A DNA stretch of 64,000 bases. Origin: Streptomyces sp. NBC_00461. GTDB taxonomy: Bacteria > Actinomycetota > Actinomycetes > Streptomycetales > Streptomycetaceae. Under the pieces are notes generated by a model, which saw only the letters and a list, made by a program, of their open reading frames with translations, ran no database searches and was not told where the DNA came from. The stretch is taken from NCBI RefSeq assembly GCF_036013935.1, contig NZ_CP107902.1, positions 6,047,001-6,111,000 on the forward strand, in the 5' to 3' direction. Shown here in pieces: positions 17,667 to 26,391 of the stretch (its first letter is position 1; each line of letters starts with the position of its first letter). The position numbers and the translations under genes are program-made.

Positions 17667-19280
17667 ATGACGGACGCGCAAGCCCCGGCCAAGACCGGCA
17701 CGAATCCCCTCGCCCCCGCTCCGCAGGGCGCCCGTACCGCCGCCGACGTGGTGACGCCCGAGCTGATCGCACAGCTCACCAAGGGCGTGGTCGGCTCCGG
17801 CCGCACCGCCAACCACACGCCGTTCACCGGCGAGAAGCTGGCCGACCTGCCGGAGTCCACGCCCGAGGACGTGGCCAAGGCCTTCGACGCCGCCCGTGCC
17901 GCCCAGGCGGTGTGGGCGAAGACGCCGGTCCGGCAGCGCGCGGCCGTACTGCTCCGCTTCCACGACCTGGTGCTCGCCCGCCAGGCCGAGGTCCTCGACC
18001 TGATCCAGCTGGAGACCGGCAAGGCCCGGCTGCACGCCCACGAAGAGGTCCAGGCCGTCGCCGTCGCGGCGCGCCACTACGGCCGCCGGGCCGCCGCCTA
18101 TCTGAAGCCCAAGCGGCACGCGGGCGCCATGCCCACCCTCACCCGCGTCACCGAACTGCGCCACCCGCGCGGCGTGGTGGGCCAGATCGCCCCCTGGAAC
18201 TACCCCCTGGAACTGTCGGTCGGCGACGCGCTCCCGGCGTTCGTGGCGGGCAACGCGGTGGTGATGAAGCCGGACACGGAGACCTGCCTCACCGCTCTGT
18301 GGGCACGCGACCTGCTCATCGAGGCAGGGCTCCCCGCCGCCGTCTTCCAGGTCGTCCTCGGCGAGGGACCCGTCGTCGGCCCGGAGCTCGTCAAGCGCGC
18401 CGACTACGTCTCCTTCACCGGTTCCACCCGCACCGGCCGCGAGGTCGCCCAGGGCGCCGCCGCCCGTCTGGTCGGGGTCTCCCTCGAACTCGGCGGCAAG
18501 AACGCGATGCTGGTCCTGGAGGACGCCGACATAGAGAAGGCCGCCGCGGGCGCGGTGCGCGCCTGCTTCTCCTCCGCGGGCCAACTGTGCATCTCCATCG
18601 AGCGGTTGTACGTCCACGAGTCGATCGCGGACACCTTCCTGGACCGCTTCGCCACCCGCACGAAGGCGATGCGGCTCGGCACGTCCCTCGCCTACGGCGC
18701 CGACATGGGCTCGCTGGTGGGGGAGCGCCAGCTGGAGACGGTGACCCGGCACGTGGAGGAGGCCGTGGCCAAGGGCGCGAAGGTCGTCGCGGGCGGCGTC
18801 GCCCGCCCGGACATCGGCCCGTACTTCTTCGAGCCGACGATCCTCGACGACGTGACCGAGCCGATGTCGGTCTGCACCGAGGAGACCTTCGGCCCGGTCG
18901 TCTCCCTCTACCGTTTCCAGACCGACGACGAGGCGATCGAGCACGCCAACTCCACTCCGTACGGCCTGAACTCCTCGGTCTGGACGAAGAACGGCAGCCG
19001 CGGCCGCGAGGTCGCCTCCCGCCTCCGTACGGGAACCGTGAACGTCAACGAGGGCTACGCCCCCGCCTACGGCAGCGTCCAGTCCCCCATGGGCGGCATG
19101 AAGGACTCCGGCCTCGGCCGCCGCCACGGCTCGGAGGGCATCCTCAAGTACACGGAGGCCCAGACGGTCGCCCAGCAGCGCCTGCTGCCGATGGCCCCCT
19201 CGCTGGGGATGGACGACGAGAAGTACGCGCAGTTCATGAGCCGCAGCCTCCGGCTGATGAAGGCCCTGCGCTTCAAGTAG
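17667..19280 (+). CDS. Succinate-semialdehyde dehydrogenase (aldehyde dehydrogenase family)
   Basis: A 537-residue NAD(P)-dependent aldehyde dehydrogenase. Visible are the cofactor-pocket segment PWNYPLELSVGDALPA, FTGSTRTGREV, the catalytic Glu in LELGGKNAM (about 274) and the catalytic Cys in SAGQLCISIER (about 306). The form with SxGQxC followed by ISIER is that of GabD2-type succinate-semialdehyde dehydrogenases, making succinate from GABA-derived semialdehyde; this exact substrate is inferred. It is 28 bp upstream of the GMC oxidoreductase, so an operon supplying aldehyde from alcohol oxidation is possible. Confidence 0.85.
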   Translation: MTDAQAPAKTGTNPLAPAPQGARTAADVVTPELIAQLTKGVVGSGRTANHTPFTGEKLADLPESTPEDVAKAFDAARAAQAVWAKTPVRQRAAVLLRFHDLVLARQAEVLDLIQLETGKARLHAHEEVQAVAVAARHYGRRAAAYLKPKRHAGAMPTLTRVTELRHPRGVVGQIAPWNYPLELSVGDALPAFVAGNAVVMKPDTETCLTALWARDLLIEAGLPAAVFQVVLGEGPVVGPELVKRADYVSFTGSTRTGREVAQGAAARLVGVSLELGGKNAMLVLEDADIEKAAAGAVRACFSSAGQLCISIERLYVHESIADTFLDRFATRTKAMRLGTSLAYGADMGSLVGERQLETVTRHVEEAVAKGAKVVAGGVARPDIGPYFFEPTILDDVTEPMSVCTEETFGPVVSLYRFQTDDEAIEHANSTPYGLNSSVWTKNGSRGREVASRLRTGTVNVNEGYAPAYGSVQSPMGGMKDSGLGRRHGSEGILKYTEAQTVAQQRLLPMAPSLGMDDEKYAQFMSRSLRLMKALRFK

Positions 19281-19308
19281 GACCATCCGTTCTCAACGAG
19301 GAGAGCAC

Positions 19309-21084
19309 GTGTCACAGGACACCTACGACTACGACGTCATCGTCGTCGGCTCGGGCTTCGGCGGCTCCGTCACCGCCCTTCGCCTCACCGAGAAGGGCTA
19401 CCGCGTAGGTGTCCTGGAAGCCGGCCGCCGCTTCACCCGCGAAACCCTCCCCAAGAACTCCTGGGACCTCAGGAACTACCTCTGGGCCCCCAAGCTCAAC
19501 ATGTACGGCATCCAGCGCATCCACCTGCTGGGCAACGTCATGGTCCTGGCCGGTGCCGGCGTCGGCGGCGGTTCCCTCAACTACGCCAACACCCTCTACG
19601 TGCCGCCGAAGCCGTTCTTCGACGACCCGCAGTGGCGTGACATCACGGACTGGCACGAGGAGTTGAAGCCGTACTACGACCAGGCGCAGCGCATGCTCGG
19701 CGTACGGCTCAACCCGACGATGACCCCGTCCGACGTGCACCTGAAGGCGGCCGCCGAGCGGATGGGCGTCGGCGACACCTTCCACATGGCGCCGGTCGGC
19801 GTCTTCTTCGGAGACGGCAAGGACGCGGAGGGCACGGCGAAGGCCGGCCCCGGCGAGCAGGTGAACGACCCCTACTTCGGCGGCGCGGGCCCGGCCCGCA
19901 ACGCGTGCACCGAGTGCGGCGAGTGCATGACGGGCTGCCGTCACGGCGCGAAGAACACCCTCAACGAGAACTACCTGTACCTCGCCGAGAAGGCGGGCGC
20001 GGTGGTGCACCCGATGACCACGGTCGTGTCGGTCACGGACGACTCCCAGGGCGGCTACGCGATCGCCACGCTCCCCACGGACGAGAAGAAGACCTCCGCG
20101 GGTCGTACCTTCAAGGCGCGCCGCGTGGTGCTGGCCGCCGGCACCTACGGCACCCAGACCCTCCTGCACCGGATGAAGGCGGGCGGTCAACTCCCGTATA
20201 TCTCAGGCAAGTTGGGTGAACTCACCCGCACCAACTCCGAGGCACTGGTCGGCGCACAGACGGACAACCGCCGGTACCGCAAGGTGACGGGCGCGGCGAA
20301 GGTCGACTTCACCCAGGGCGTCGCGATCACCTCGTCCATCCACCCGGACGAGAACACCCACATCGAGCCGGTCCGCTACGGCAAGGGCTCCAACTCGATG
20401 GGCGGCCTCTCCATCCTCCAGGTGCCGTACGCGGAGGGCTCGTCGCGTGTGCTGGCCTGGCTGCGGAACGCCGCGCGCCACCCCCTCCTCGTCCTGCGCT
20501 CCCTCTCCAACCATCACTGGTCGGAGCGGACCATCATCGGCCTGGTGATGCAGTCGCTGGACAACTCCCTGACGACGTACCTGAAACCGGACGGCGTGGG
20601 CAAGGGCCTGCTCACCGCCCGCCAGGGCCATGGCGCCCCCAACCCCAAGCAGATCAGGGCCGCTTCGGAGGGCGCCGCCGCGATCGCCGCCGACATCAAC
20701 GGCTTCGCGGGCTCGAACGTCGGCGAACTCATGGGCACCCCTCTCACCGCCCACTTCCTCGGCGGCTGCCCGATCGGCTCCTCGCGCGAAACCGGCGTGA
20801 TCGACCCGTACCACCGCCTCTACGGCCACCCCGGCATCTCGGTCGTCGACGGCGCCGCGGTCTCCGCCAACCTGGGGGTGAACCCGTCCCTCACCATCAC
20901 CGCCCAGGCCGAGCGGGCGATGTCGTACTGGCCCAACAAGGGCGAGGAGGACCCACGTCCGCAGCAGGGGGCGGCGTACGAGCGCCTGAAGCCGGTGGAG
21001 CCGAACACCCCGGCCGTCCCGGCGGACGCCTTCGGCGCGCTGAAGCTGCCCTTCCTGGGAATGCCGGCCATGCCGAAGAAGTAG
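19309..21084 (+). CDS. GMC-family oxidoreductase, ChoD-like
   Basis: A 591-residue FAD oxidoreductase. The Rossmann motif VIVVGSGFGGS (11-20) and the GAGVGGGSLNYAN loop identify the GMC/cholesterol-oxidase family. ACTECGECMTGCRHGAKNTL (about 199-218) is a Cys-rich motif found in the ChoD-like branch. The C-terminal HFLGGCPIG and VVDGAAVSANLGVNPSLTI hold the active-site His and Asn. In mycobacteria the homologue choD lies in the guaB-guaA region, and guaA is nearby here too. The substrate is unproven; sterol oxidation should not be assumed. GTG start with GAGGAG upstream; likely cotranscribed with the dehydrogenase. Confidence 0.85.
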   Translation: MSQDTYDYDVIVVGSGFGGSVTALRLTEKGYRVGVLEAGRRFTRETLPKNSWDLRNYLWAPKLNMYGIQRIHLLGNVMVLAGAGVGGGSLNYANTLYVPPKPFFDDPQWRDITDWHEELKPYYDQAQRMLGVRLNPTMTPSDVHLKAAAERMGVGDTFHMAPVGVFFGDGKDAEGTAKAGPGEQVNDPYFGGAGPARNACTECGECMTGCRHGAKNTLNENYLYLAEKAGAVVHPMTTVVSVTDDSQGGYAIATLPTDEKKTSAGRTFKARRVVLAAGTYGTQTLLHRMKAGGQLPYISGKLGELTRTNSEALVGAQTDNRRYRKVTGAAKVDFTQGVAITSSIHPDENTHIEPVRYGKGSNSMGGLSILQVPYAEGSSRVLAWLRNAARHPLLVLRSLSNHHWSERTIIGLVMQSLDNSLTTYLKPDGVGKGLLTARQGHGAPNPKQIRAASEGAAAIAADINGFAGSNVGELMGTPLTAHFLGGCPIGSSRETGVIDPYHRLYGHPGISVVDGAAVSANLGVNPSLTITAQAERAMSYWPNKGEEDPRPQQGAAYERLKPVEPNTPAVPADAFGALKLPFLGMPAMPKK

Positions 21085-21116
21085 AAGAAGCAGCCGAAGC
21101 AGAAGAAGTAGAACAG

Positions 21117-21150
21117 AAGGACCCGCACCCCCCTCCGAGTGCGGGTCCTT
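21117..21150 (+). terminator. Intrinsic terminator, probably bidirectional
   Basis: A perfect 12-bp inverted repeat, AAGGACCCGCAC and GTGCGGGTCCTT, with a 10-nt loop. It lies between the convergent GMC oxidoreductase and LPXTG-protein genes and can serve both strands. Confidence 0.8.
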
Positions 21151-21172
21151 CCGGTTCTTTCAGCAGGTCTGG

Positions 21173-22222
21173 TTACGCGTGCGTGCCGGCCTTGCGCCGA
21201 CGCACCACGAACACCGCGCCGGCGCCCAGGGCGACCGCGAGGCCGCCGGTGAGACCGATCATCGGCAGCGCGGAGCTGGAGCCGGTCTCGGCGAGGCTGC
21301 CGGTGGCGTCGACCTCGTTCACGTCCTTGATCGGCTTCATGCCACCGGTCTGCGGCTTGGCGTCGCCCGGCTTCCCGGCGTCGGAGCCGGCGGCCAGGAT
21401 GTCGAAGAAGTAGACCCAGCCGTTCGGGTCGTCGGCGACCCAGCAGCCCTTGTCGTCCGCGTACTCGGCGAGACCACCGGTCAGCCCGAGGGAGTCCGGC
21501 ACCTTGCCGCTGACGCTGAGGCGCAGCTGGTAGGAGACCGACTGGCCGGCACCGAGCGAGAACGCGGTGAAGGTGCCGCCCTCGCCCGCGGCGTCCGCGA
21601 TCGTCCGCCAGGACTTGGAGGACTTGTCGAAGACCTGGACCTTGATCTCGCCGGAGTAGTCCTTCGCGTCCTCCCAGCCGACGGCGGCGACGCCGATCAG
21701 GGGCTTGATGTCCTTGATCGTCTCGTCGCCGTGGTTGGTGACGTTGAAGGAGAACCCGGTCCAGCCGTTGCCGGCGACGATCGTGTCGGGCAGGCCGGAC
21801 AGGCCGCTCTTCAGGTCGGAGCTGAGCTCGGCGGTGCTGTCGCCGTTCTCGTCGACGCAGAGCTCGGCGCCACCCGGGGTGCTCTCACTGGGGCTCGGCG
21901 AGGCAGACGCGCCGGCGCTGCTCTCGCCGGCGGCCGGGGTGCTCTCGTCCGCCGCGGGAGTGCTCTCGCCGGCGGCCGGAGTGCTCTCGTCCGCGGCGGG
22001 AGTGCTCTCGTCGGCCGCGGGGGTGCTCTCGTCCGCGGCGGGGGTGCTGTCCTCGGCGGCCGGGGTGCTCTGGTCCGCGGCGGGAGTGGTGTCGTCGGCG
22101 GCGGGGCTGCTCGTCGACGTGCTGGGAGTCTCGTCCGCGAACGCCGCCGGAGCCGAGAGCAGGGCGAGGGGCGCTATGACAGCCGTCGCGGCCGCAGTGG
22201 CCATAACACGACGAAGCTTCAT
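21173..22222 (-). CDS. Sortase-anchored (LAETG) surface protein with tandem Thr/Pro/Ala repeats
   Basis: A 349-residue secreted protein. The signal peptide ends AFA/DE near residue 29. Residues about 30-105 are heptad-like repeats of STPAADE type, coded by about 21-bp DNA repeats (21930-22103). A globular domain of about 160 residues follows, starting with CVDENGDS and containing VVDGW-like beta strands and one later Cys in GCWVADD. The C-terminus is a sorting signal: LAETG (about 310), a hydrophobic span, then RRRKAG. LAxTG is the form used by class E sortases in Streptomyces, so it should be covalently wall-anchored. Partner and function are not recognised. Monocistronic. Confidence 0.85.
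   Translation of the reverse strand: MKLRRVMATAAATAVIAPLALLSAPAAFADETPSTSTSSPAADDTTPAADQSTPAAEDSTPAADESTPAADESTPAADESTPAAGESTPAADESTPAAGESSAGASASPSPSESTPGGAELCVDENGDSTAELSSDLKSGLSGLPDTIVAGNGWTGFSFNVTNHGDETIKDIKPLIGVAAVGWEDAKDYSGEIKVQVFDKSSKSWRTIADAAGEGGTFTAFSLGAGQSVSYQLRLSVSGKVPDSLGLTGGLAEYADDKGCWVADDPNGWVYFFDILAAGSDAGKPGDAKPQTGGMKPIKDVNEVDATGSLAETGSSSALPMIGLTGGLAVALGAGAVFVVRRRKAGTHA
21930..22103 (-). repeat. Tandem 21-bp coding repeats in the LAETG protein
   Basis: About eight imperfect copies of a 21-bp unit encode STPAADE-type heptads. The unit is a multiple of three, so copy-number change alters stalk length without frameshift. Confidence 0.8.
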
Positions 22223-22370
22223 GAAAACCTCAAGGGAGTCCAGTGGGAGGGCTCCGCGTGTGGGGCGCGGGTGTGGCCCTGGTTTCGCATGTTGGATCAG
22301 TGAGCCGTGTTAATGGTTGTGCAGACATTGACAAAATTCTTATGTGGCCCGCGCCACTATCCGGACATGC

Positions 22371-22405
22371 GAAGGGCCCCGCGGGCTTGGGCCGCGGGGC
22401 CCTTC
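22371..22405 (-). terminator. Hairpin, candidate terminator of the chorismate mutase transcript
   Basis: Perfect inverted repeat GAAGGGCCCCGCGG / CCGCGGGGCCCTTC with a 7-nt loop and no U tract, as is common in Streptomyces. The strand assignment is inferred from the upstream minus-strand gene. Confidence 0.55.
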
Positions 22406-22658
22406 TCCGTCAGCACCGACGTCAGGGCAGCGCCGGTGCCTGGGAGCGGCGCCGGGGGGTTGCGCCGCTTGTCTTGTGTGCCCTGGGTCGCCGTCCCGGT
22501 GCAGCTGTGGCACACGGACGGTCTCGGCCTCTGGGGGACGGAAGTGCAAGCAATGCAGTTGTCTGCGGCGGGACTTGGGGCTTTCTACGCATCGTGCTGG
22601 ATGGACGGGGCGTACGCAACCGTTTGACCCAGGGTTGTGCATTTTTGCATTTTCCGCC

Positions 22659-22688
22659 GGTCGGCCCCGGGCGTCCCCGGAGCCGACC
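22659..22688 (+). terminator. Plus-strand terminator-like hairpin
   Basis: Arms GGTCGGC and GCCGACC with an inner CCGGG/CCCGG stem, followed by GTTTTAC. The T-rich side faces the plus strand although no annotated plus-strand gene lies upstream, suggesting a small unannotated transcript. Confidence 0.45.
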
Positions 22689-22899
22689 GTTTTACTTGGG
22701 TGACCGGGCTGCTGTCCCCTGCCGTCCGGCCACAACCCTGGAACGAGGTCCCACGACGTGCGGCACGACCCGTACGTCTCATCGCTCCAGCAAGCCACGC
22801 GTGGTTCTTTCGGGCCCGCCCCTGGCTGGCACGGACACCAGCACCAACGAAGCCGTTCGCGGGGCGTCACGCGCCGTACGGGTGAGAGGGGGCTCGAAC

Positions 22900-23157
22900 T
22901 CAGATCCGCCCCCGGGACAGTTCGAGCAGCGTCATCGCCAGCGACGTGCCCGGCTTGCCCAGCGCGTCCCTGTAGCGGCCGAGGATCTCGTTCTCGCGGG
23001 ACAGGTGCACGCGCCGGCCGCCGGACGCGATCCGTGTCTCCTGGACCACGGCGGACACGGCGACCCGTTCCTGGATCAGGCCGATGATCCGGTCGTCCAG
23101 GGCGTCGATGCGCTCCCGGGCGTCGGCGATGGTCTGCTCGGGCGTGGTGGTGGTCAT
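22900..23157 (-). CDS. Chorismate mutase (AroQ class)
   Basis: An 85-residue single-domain chorismate mutase, converting chorismate to prephenate on the way to Phe and Tyr. The all-helical AroQ signature is visible: RERIDALDDRIIGLIQERVAV (helix 1 with the active-site Arg), ETRIASGGRRVHLSRENEIL, then the C-terminal helix. The size fits a free-standing enzyme. ATG 23157 has AAGGAG upstream. A short Phe/Tyr leader peptide and a strong hairpin precede it on the same strand, consistent with attenuation by aromatic amino acids. guaA diverges from the same region. Confidence 0.88.
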   Translation of the reverse strand: MTTTTPEQTIADARERIDALDDRIIGLIQERVAVSAVVQETRIASGGRRVHLSRENEILGRYRDALGKPGTSLAMTLLELSRGRI

Positions 23158-23220
23158 GTCGGGGGCTCCTTGTCGGATGGCTCGGCGGGAGCCCCGGAGC
23201 GACAGGGCCCGGAAACGACA

Positions 23221-23250
23221 GACGCCCCGGGCCTTGTCGGCCCGGGGCGC
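23221..23250 (-). terminator. Attenuator-like hairpin upstream of chorismate mutase
   Basis: A 12-bp stem, GCGCCCCGGGCC / GGCCCGGGGCGT on the minus strand, with a 5-nt loop. It lies between the leader peptide stop (23274) and the chorismate mutase start (23157). A U-rich TGTCGTTT follows the stem. The position is that of a transcription attenuator. Confidence 0.6.
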
Positions 23251-23273
23251 CTGGGAAGTCGCTTGTCAGTAAC

Positions 23274-23345
23274 TCAAGCAGCACGACCATGGCAACCGGC
23301 GGGCCGGATGCCATAGGTAAAGCGGAAGGTCGGGTGCGTGAGCAT
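23274..23345 (-). CDS. Phe/Tyr-containing leader peptide
   Basis: A 23-codon ORF beginning MLTHPTFRFTY. Phe7, Phe9 and Tyr11 are clustered, with the Streptomyces-rare codons TTT and TAT used for two of them. Stop TGA is 24 nt before a strong GC hairpin, with chorismate mutase next. The start lies about 8 bp after a -10-like CATACT, so the message would be nearly leaderless. The inference is a ribosome-stalling leader that senses aromatic aminoacyl-tRNA supply. Existence as a translated peptide is not proven. Confidence 0.55.
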   Translation of the reverse strand: MLTHPTFRFTYGIRPAGCHGRAA

Positions 23346-23352
23346 GGGGCTC

Positions 23353-23382
23353 AGTATGCACGGGCTGGGGACGCCCTTCCAA
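23353..23382 (-). promoter_or_regulatory. Candidate promoter of the chorismate mutase leader transcript
   Basis: On the minus strand, TTGGAA, an 18-bp spacer and CATACT match a vegetative (HrdB-type) promoter. The predicted start of transcription falls within a few bases of the leader peptide ATG. Confidence 0.5.
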
Positions 23383-23422
23383 GCGAGGTTGGTCACATCC
23401 AGTCGCATCCAGCCGGTCCGAT

Positions 23423-23492
23423 CCAGCCAGTCCGGCGTTTGAGGACGAGGCCGTTCAGGCCGAAGCGGGGGTCCGGGGACGGCAGCCCCTGG
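23423..23492 (+). repeat. Interspersed intergenic repeat, copy 1
   Basis: About 70 bp centred on TCCGGCGTTTGAGGACGAGG. A second copy lies in opposite orientation at 46334-46403. It resembles a dispersed repeat I recall from many Streptomyces intergenic regions. It can fold (CCGGGG...CCCCTGG) and may help terminate or stabilise transcripts. Confidence 0.7.
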
Positions 23493-23568
23493 CAGGCGGG
23501 ACCCGTCCCACGCTCGCCTCGGTAGAATCGCAGGCACAAAGACCCGCCCCACCGCCGGAAGGCACCCC

Positions 23569-25149
23569 GTGTCATCAGCGACCCCCGCTTCCGCCGCTCC
23601 CGACACCGTCCTGGTCGTCGACTTCGGCGCGCAGTACGCCCAGCTCATCGCCCGCCGCGTCCGCGAGGCCCGGGTCTACAGCGAGATCGTGCCGAGCACC
23701 ATGCCGGTCGCGGAGATGCTCGCCAAGAACCCGGCGGCGATCATCCTCTCCGGCGGCCCCTCGTCGGTCTACGCGGAGGGCGCCCCGCGCCTCGACCGCG
23801 AGATCTTCGAGGCCGGCGTCCCCGTCTTCGGCATGTGCTACGGCTTCCAGCTGATGGCCACGACCCTCGGCGGCACGGTCGACAACACCGGCGCCCGCGA
23901 GTACGGCCGTACGCCTCTGCATGTCTCCAAGTCGGGCTCCACGCTCTTCGAGGGCACCCCCGACGAGCAGTCGGTGTGGATGTCGCACGGCGACGCCTGC
24001 TCCGCCGCGCCCGAGGGCTTCACCGTCTCGGCGTCCACGGACGTCGTCCCGGTCGCCGCCTTCGAGAACGACGAGAAGAAGCTGTACGGCGTCCAGTACC
24101 ACCCCGAGGTCATGCACTCGACGCACGGCCAGCAGGTGCTGGAGCACTTCCTGTACCGGGGTGCCGGGCTCACGCCTTCCTGGACCACCGGGAACGTCAT
24201 CGAGGAGCAGGTCGCGGCCATCCGCGAGCAGGTCGGCGACCGGCGCGCCATCTGCGGTCTGTCCGGCGGCGTCGACTCCGCCGTGGCCGCCGCGCTCGTC
24301 CAGAAGGCCATCGGCTCCCAGCTGACCTGCGTGTACGTCGACCACGGCCTGATGCGCAAGGGCGAGACCGAGCAGGTCGAGAAGGACTTCGTGGCCGCGA
24401 CCGGCGTACAGCTGAAGGTCGTGGACGCGGAGGAGCGCTTCCTCACCGCGCTGAAGGGCGTCTCCGACCCCGAGGAGAAGCGCAAGATCATCGGGCGCGA
24501 GTTCATCCGGGTCTTCGAGCAGGCGCAGGCCGAGATCATCGCGGACGCCGGTCCGGCGGTGGAGTTCCTGGTCCAGGGCACGCTCTACCCGGACGTGGTC
24601 GAGTCCGGCGGCGGCACCGGCACCGCCAACATCAAGTCCCACCACAACGTGGGCGGGCTTCCGGAAGACCTCGAGTTCCAGCTCATCGAGCCGCTGCGCA
24701 AGCTCTTCAAGGACGAGGTCCGGATGGTCGGCCAGGAGCTCGGGCTCCCGGACGAGATCGTCCAGCGCCAGCCGTTCCCCGGCCCGGGCCTCGGCATCCG
24801 CATCGTCGGCGAGGTGACGAAGGAGCGTCTCGACCTCCTGCGCGAAGCCGACGCCATCGCCCGCGAGGAACTGACCGCGGCCGGCCTCGACCGCGACATC
24901 TGGCAGTGCCCCGTGGTCCTGCTCGCGGACGTCCGCAGCGTCGGCGTCCAGGGCGACGGCCGCACCTACGGCCACCCGATCGTCCTGCGCCCGGTGTCGA
25001 GCGAGGACGCCATGACGGCCGACTGGTCGCGTCTGCCGTACGACGTCCTCGCGAAGATCTCGACGCGGATCACGAACGAGGTCGCGGACGTCAACCGAGT
25101 CGCCCTCGACGTGACCTCGAAGCCGCCGGGCACCATCGAATGGGAGTAG
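23569..25149 (+). CDS. guaA: GMP synthase (glutamine-hydrolysing)
   Basis: A 526-residue enzyme converting XMP, ATP and glutamine to GMP. The N-terminal class I glutaminase domain has GMCYGFQ (nucleophile Cys near 89) and HPEV (His). The ATP-pyrophosphatase P-loop SGGVDS is near 232, and the dimerisation domain ends with the family C-terminus PPGTIEWE. Length is typical. The GTG start follows a -10-like TAGAAT at 23522-23527. Convergent, with a 3-bp gap, with the PPOX gene. Confidence 0.97.
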   Translation: MSSATPASAAPDTVLVVDFGAQYAQLIARRVREARVYSEIVPSTMPVAEMLAKNPAAIILSGGPSSVYAEGAPRLDREIFEAGVPVFGMCYGFQLMATTLGGTVDNTGAREYGRTPLHVSKSGSTLFEGTPDEQSVWMSHGDACSAAPEGFTVSASTDVVPVAAFENDEKKLYGVQYHPEVMHSTHGQQVLEHFLYRGAGLTPSWTTGNVIEEQVAAIREQVGDRRAICGLSGGVDSAVAAALVQKAIGSQLTCVYVDHGLMRKGETEQVEKDFVAATGVQLKVVDAEERFLTALKGVSDPEEKRKIIGREFIRVFEQAQAEIIADAGPAVEFLVQGTLYPDVVESGGGTGTANIKSHHNVGGLPEDLEFQLIEPLRKLFKDEVRMVGQELGLPDEIVQRQPFPGPGLGIRIVGEVTKERLDLLREADAIAREELTAAGLDRDIWQCPVVLLADVRSVGVQGDGRTYGHPIVLRPVSSEDAMTADWSRLPYDVLAKISTRITNEVADVNRVALDVTSKPPGTIEWE

Positions 25150-25152
25150 GCC

Positions 25153-25638
25153 CTAGGCGCGCCTGACGGTGCGCAGGGGCTTGCCGGGCTTCCAGACCTC
25201 GACGACCAGGTACTTGTCGTCCTCGACGTAGGTCCGTACGACCTCGGTCAGCTCGGTGCGGAAGAGGTGGAACGGCTCCGGCGGTTCCACCTCTTTCGCG
25301 TACGCCTTCTTCGCCTCGCCGTCCTCGACGCCGATCGCCCGCCCGCTGACCCGTACGTCACCGCCGCCCATCCCGGTGCCGGGCCCCGGGTTCGCCTGGA
25401 GCGCGAAGCGCGGGTCGCGGTTCAGGTCCCGGGCCTTGAGCGAGCCGGGCATCATGCCGAGCCACAGTTCGCCGTCGAGGAAACGGACCTCCAGGCCGGA
25501 GGTGCGCGGGGAGCCGTCCGAGCGGAGCGTGGCGAGAACGTGATGGGTGAAGGCGCCGAAGCGGTCCTCCGCGATCCTCGCCAGTGCGGGCTCCGCCTCG
25601 GTGAAAGCCGCCCAGTTGGCGGCCGTGTTCGCTGTCAT
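25153..25638 (-). CDS. Pyridoxamine 5'-phosphate oxidase-fold protein (PPOX family)
   Basis: A 161-residue split-barrel flavin/F420-binding-fold protein: HHVLATLRSDGSPRTSGLEVRF, ELWLGMMPGSLKARDLNRDPRFAL and a C-terminal VEVWKPG. Actinobacterial members commonly bind F420 or FMN and act as reductases or heme-binding proteins; which applies here is unknown. ATG 25638 is the only reasonable start. Upstream gap to the next minus-strand gene is 54 bp. Confidence 0.78.
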   Translation of the reverse strand: MTANTAANWAAFTEAEPALARIAEDRFGAFTHHVLATLRSDGSPRTSGLEVRFLDGELWLGMMPGSLKARDLNRDPRFALQANPGPGTGMGGGDVRVSGRAIGVEDGEAKKAYAKEVEPPEPFHLFRTELTEVVRTYVEDDKYLVVEVWKPGKPLRTVRRA

Positions 25639-25692
25639 ACGGCGAGTGTGGCGCCGATACCCGACATCCGCTGTCGGGTATCGGCGCAGGTG

Positions 25693-26391
25693 TCACGCCT
25701 GCTGTGAGGACGCCCCGTACGGCAACGGCCGCACGTACCGCTCGCGGCCCGCGTCGTCCCGCACCCGGGTGCACCCGGCGGCGGTCAGCTGCCGGGCCAG
25801 CTTCGCGCGCCGGGCCGTGTTGACGCGCAGGGCGCCGAGCATCATCGCCGGCAGCAGCACCGCGAGCGGCAGCAGGACGGCGTAGACGCCGGTCAGCAGT
25901 GCCAGCAGGAGGCACACGGCGCCGGAGCCCCAGCCGATGGTCAGCAACTGCCGGCGGTTGCCCGCCTCGACCAGGGCGTCGTACCGGACCAGCGCGGTGA
26001 GCAGGTCGACGTCCGCCTGGGCCTCGGGGACCGGTGTGAGCGAGTTGAGGTACATGCCGGGCACCGGCCCGCCCGCGCCCACCTGCCCGAACGTGGCGAC
26101 GTTCGCCGCCGCGCGCTGCTGGGCCCATGGCTCGGTGTCCCGGACGAGACGGACGTGCAGGATTTTGTGCCGGCCGACGAGCCGGAGGCCGGCGTAACGG
26201 AAGCCGAAGCACTCGGCGACGTACACGAGCGCCCCGAAGGTCTTCAGCTCGGCGAAGGGATGGACCAGCTCGACGACGTGCTGCTGGGTCGCGAGCTGCC
26301 GCATGAGGGCATGGAGATGGCGTTCGGCCTGGCTCAAGGAGGACTCCGGAGGGTGCTGCGCCGGCTGTGCTGGCTGGCTGTGTTGGCTCAA
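25693..26391 (-). CDS. Hypothetical membrane protein with two C-terminal spans
   Basis: About 232 residues. A soluble N-terminal part (AERHLHALMRQLATQQ, then AELKTFGALVYVAECFGFRYAGLRL) is followed by two adjacent membrane segments (GWGSGAVCLLLALLTGVYAVLLPLAVLLPAMML as a hairpin) and a basic tail. No family is recognised. The start is uncertain: TTG 26391 is used, TTG 26337 has a GGAG site, and GTG 26436 is possible, but codon bias disappears upstream of 26391. Divergent from the class II aldolase gene, with an inverted-repeat operator candidate between. Confidence 0.6.
   Translation of the reverse strand: MSQHSQPAQPAQHPPESSLSQAERHLHALMRQLATQQHVVELVHPFAELKTFGALVYVAECFGFRYAGLRLVGRHKILHVRLVRDTEPWAQQRAAANVATFGQVGAGGPVPGMYLNSLTPVPEAQADVDLLTALVRYDALVEAGNRRQLLTIGWGSGAVCLLLALLTGVYAVLLPLAVLLPAMMLGALRVNTARRAKLARQLTAAGCTRVRDDAGRERYVRPLPYGASSQQA

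Larger units (their letters stand above)
22223..22899. other. 677-bp intergenic region with two hairpins
   Basis: Lies upstream of the LAETG gene and downstream of chorismate mutase. I find no convincing gene. It holds a perfect 14-bp hairpin (22371-22405), a second hairpin followed by GTTTTAC on the plus strand (22659-22688), and an AT-rich island TGCATTTTTGCATTTT at 22638-22653. A plus-strand frame from 22307 to 22627 ends 31 bp before the second hairpin but has weak codon bias. Confidence 0.5.

Noticed and set aside
22340..23314. 324-codon minus-strand ORF over the chorismate mutase region
   Set aside because: It is out of frame with chorismate mutase and lacks any protein-like composition.
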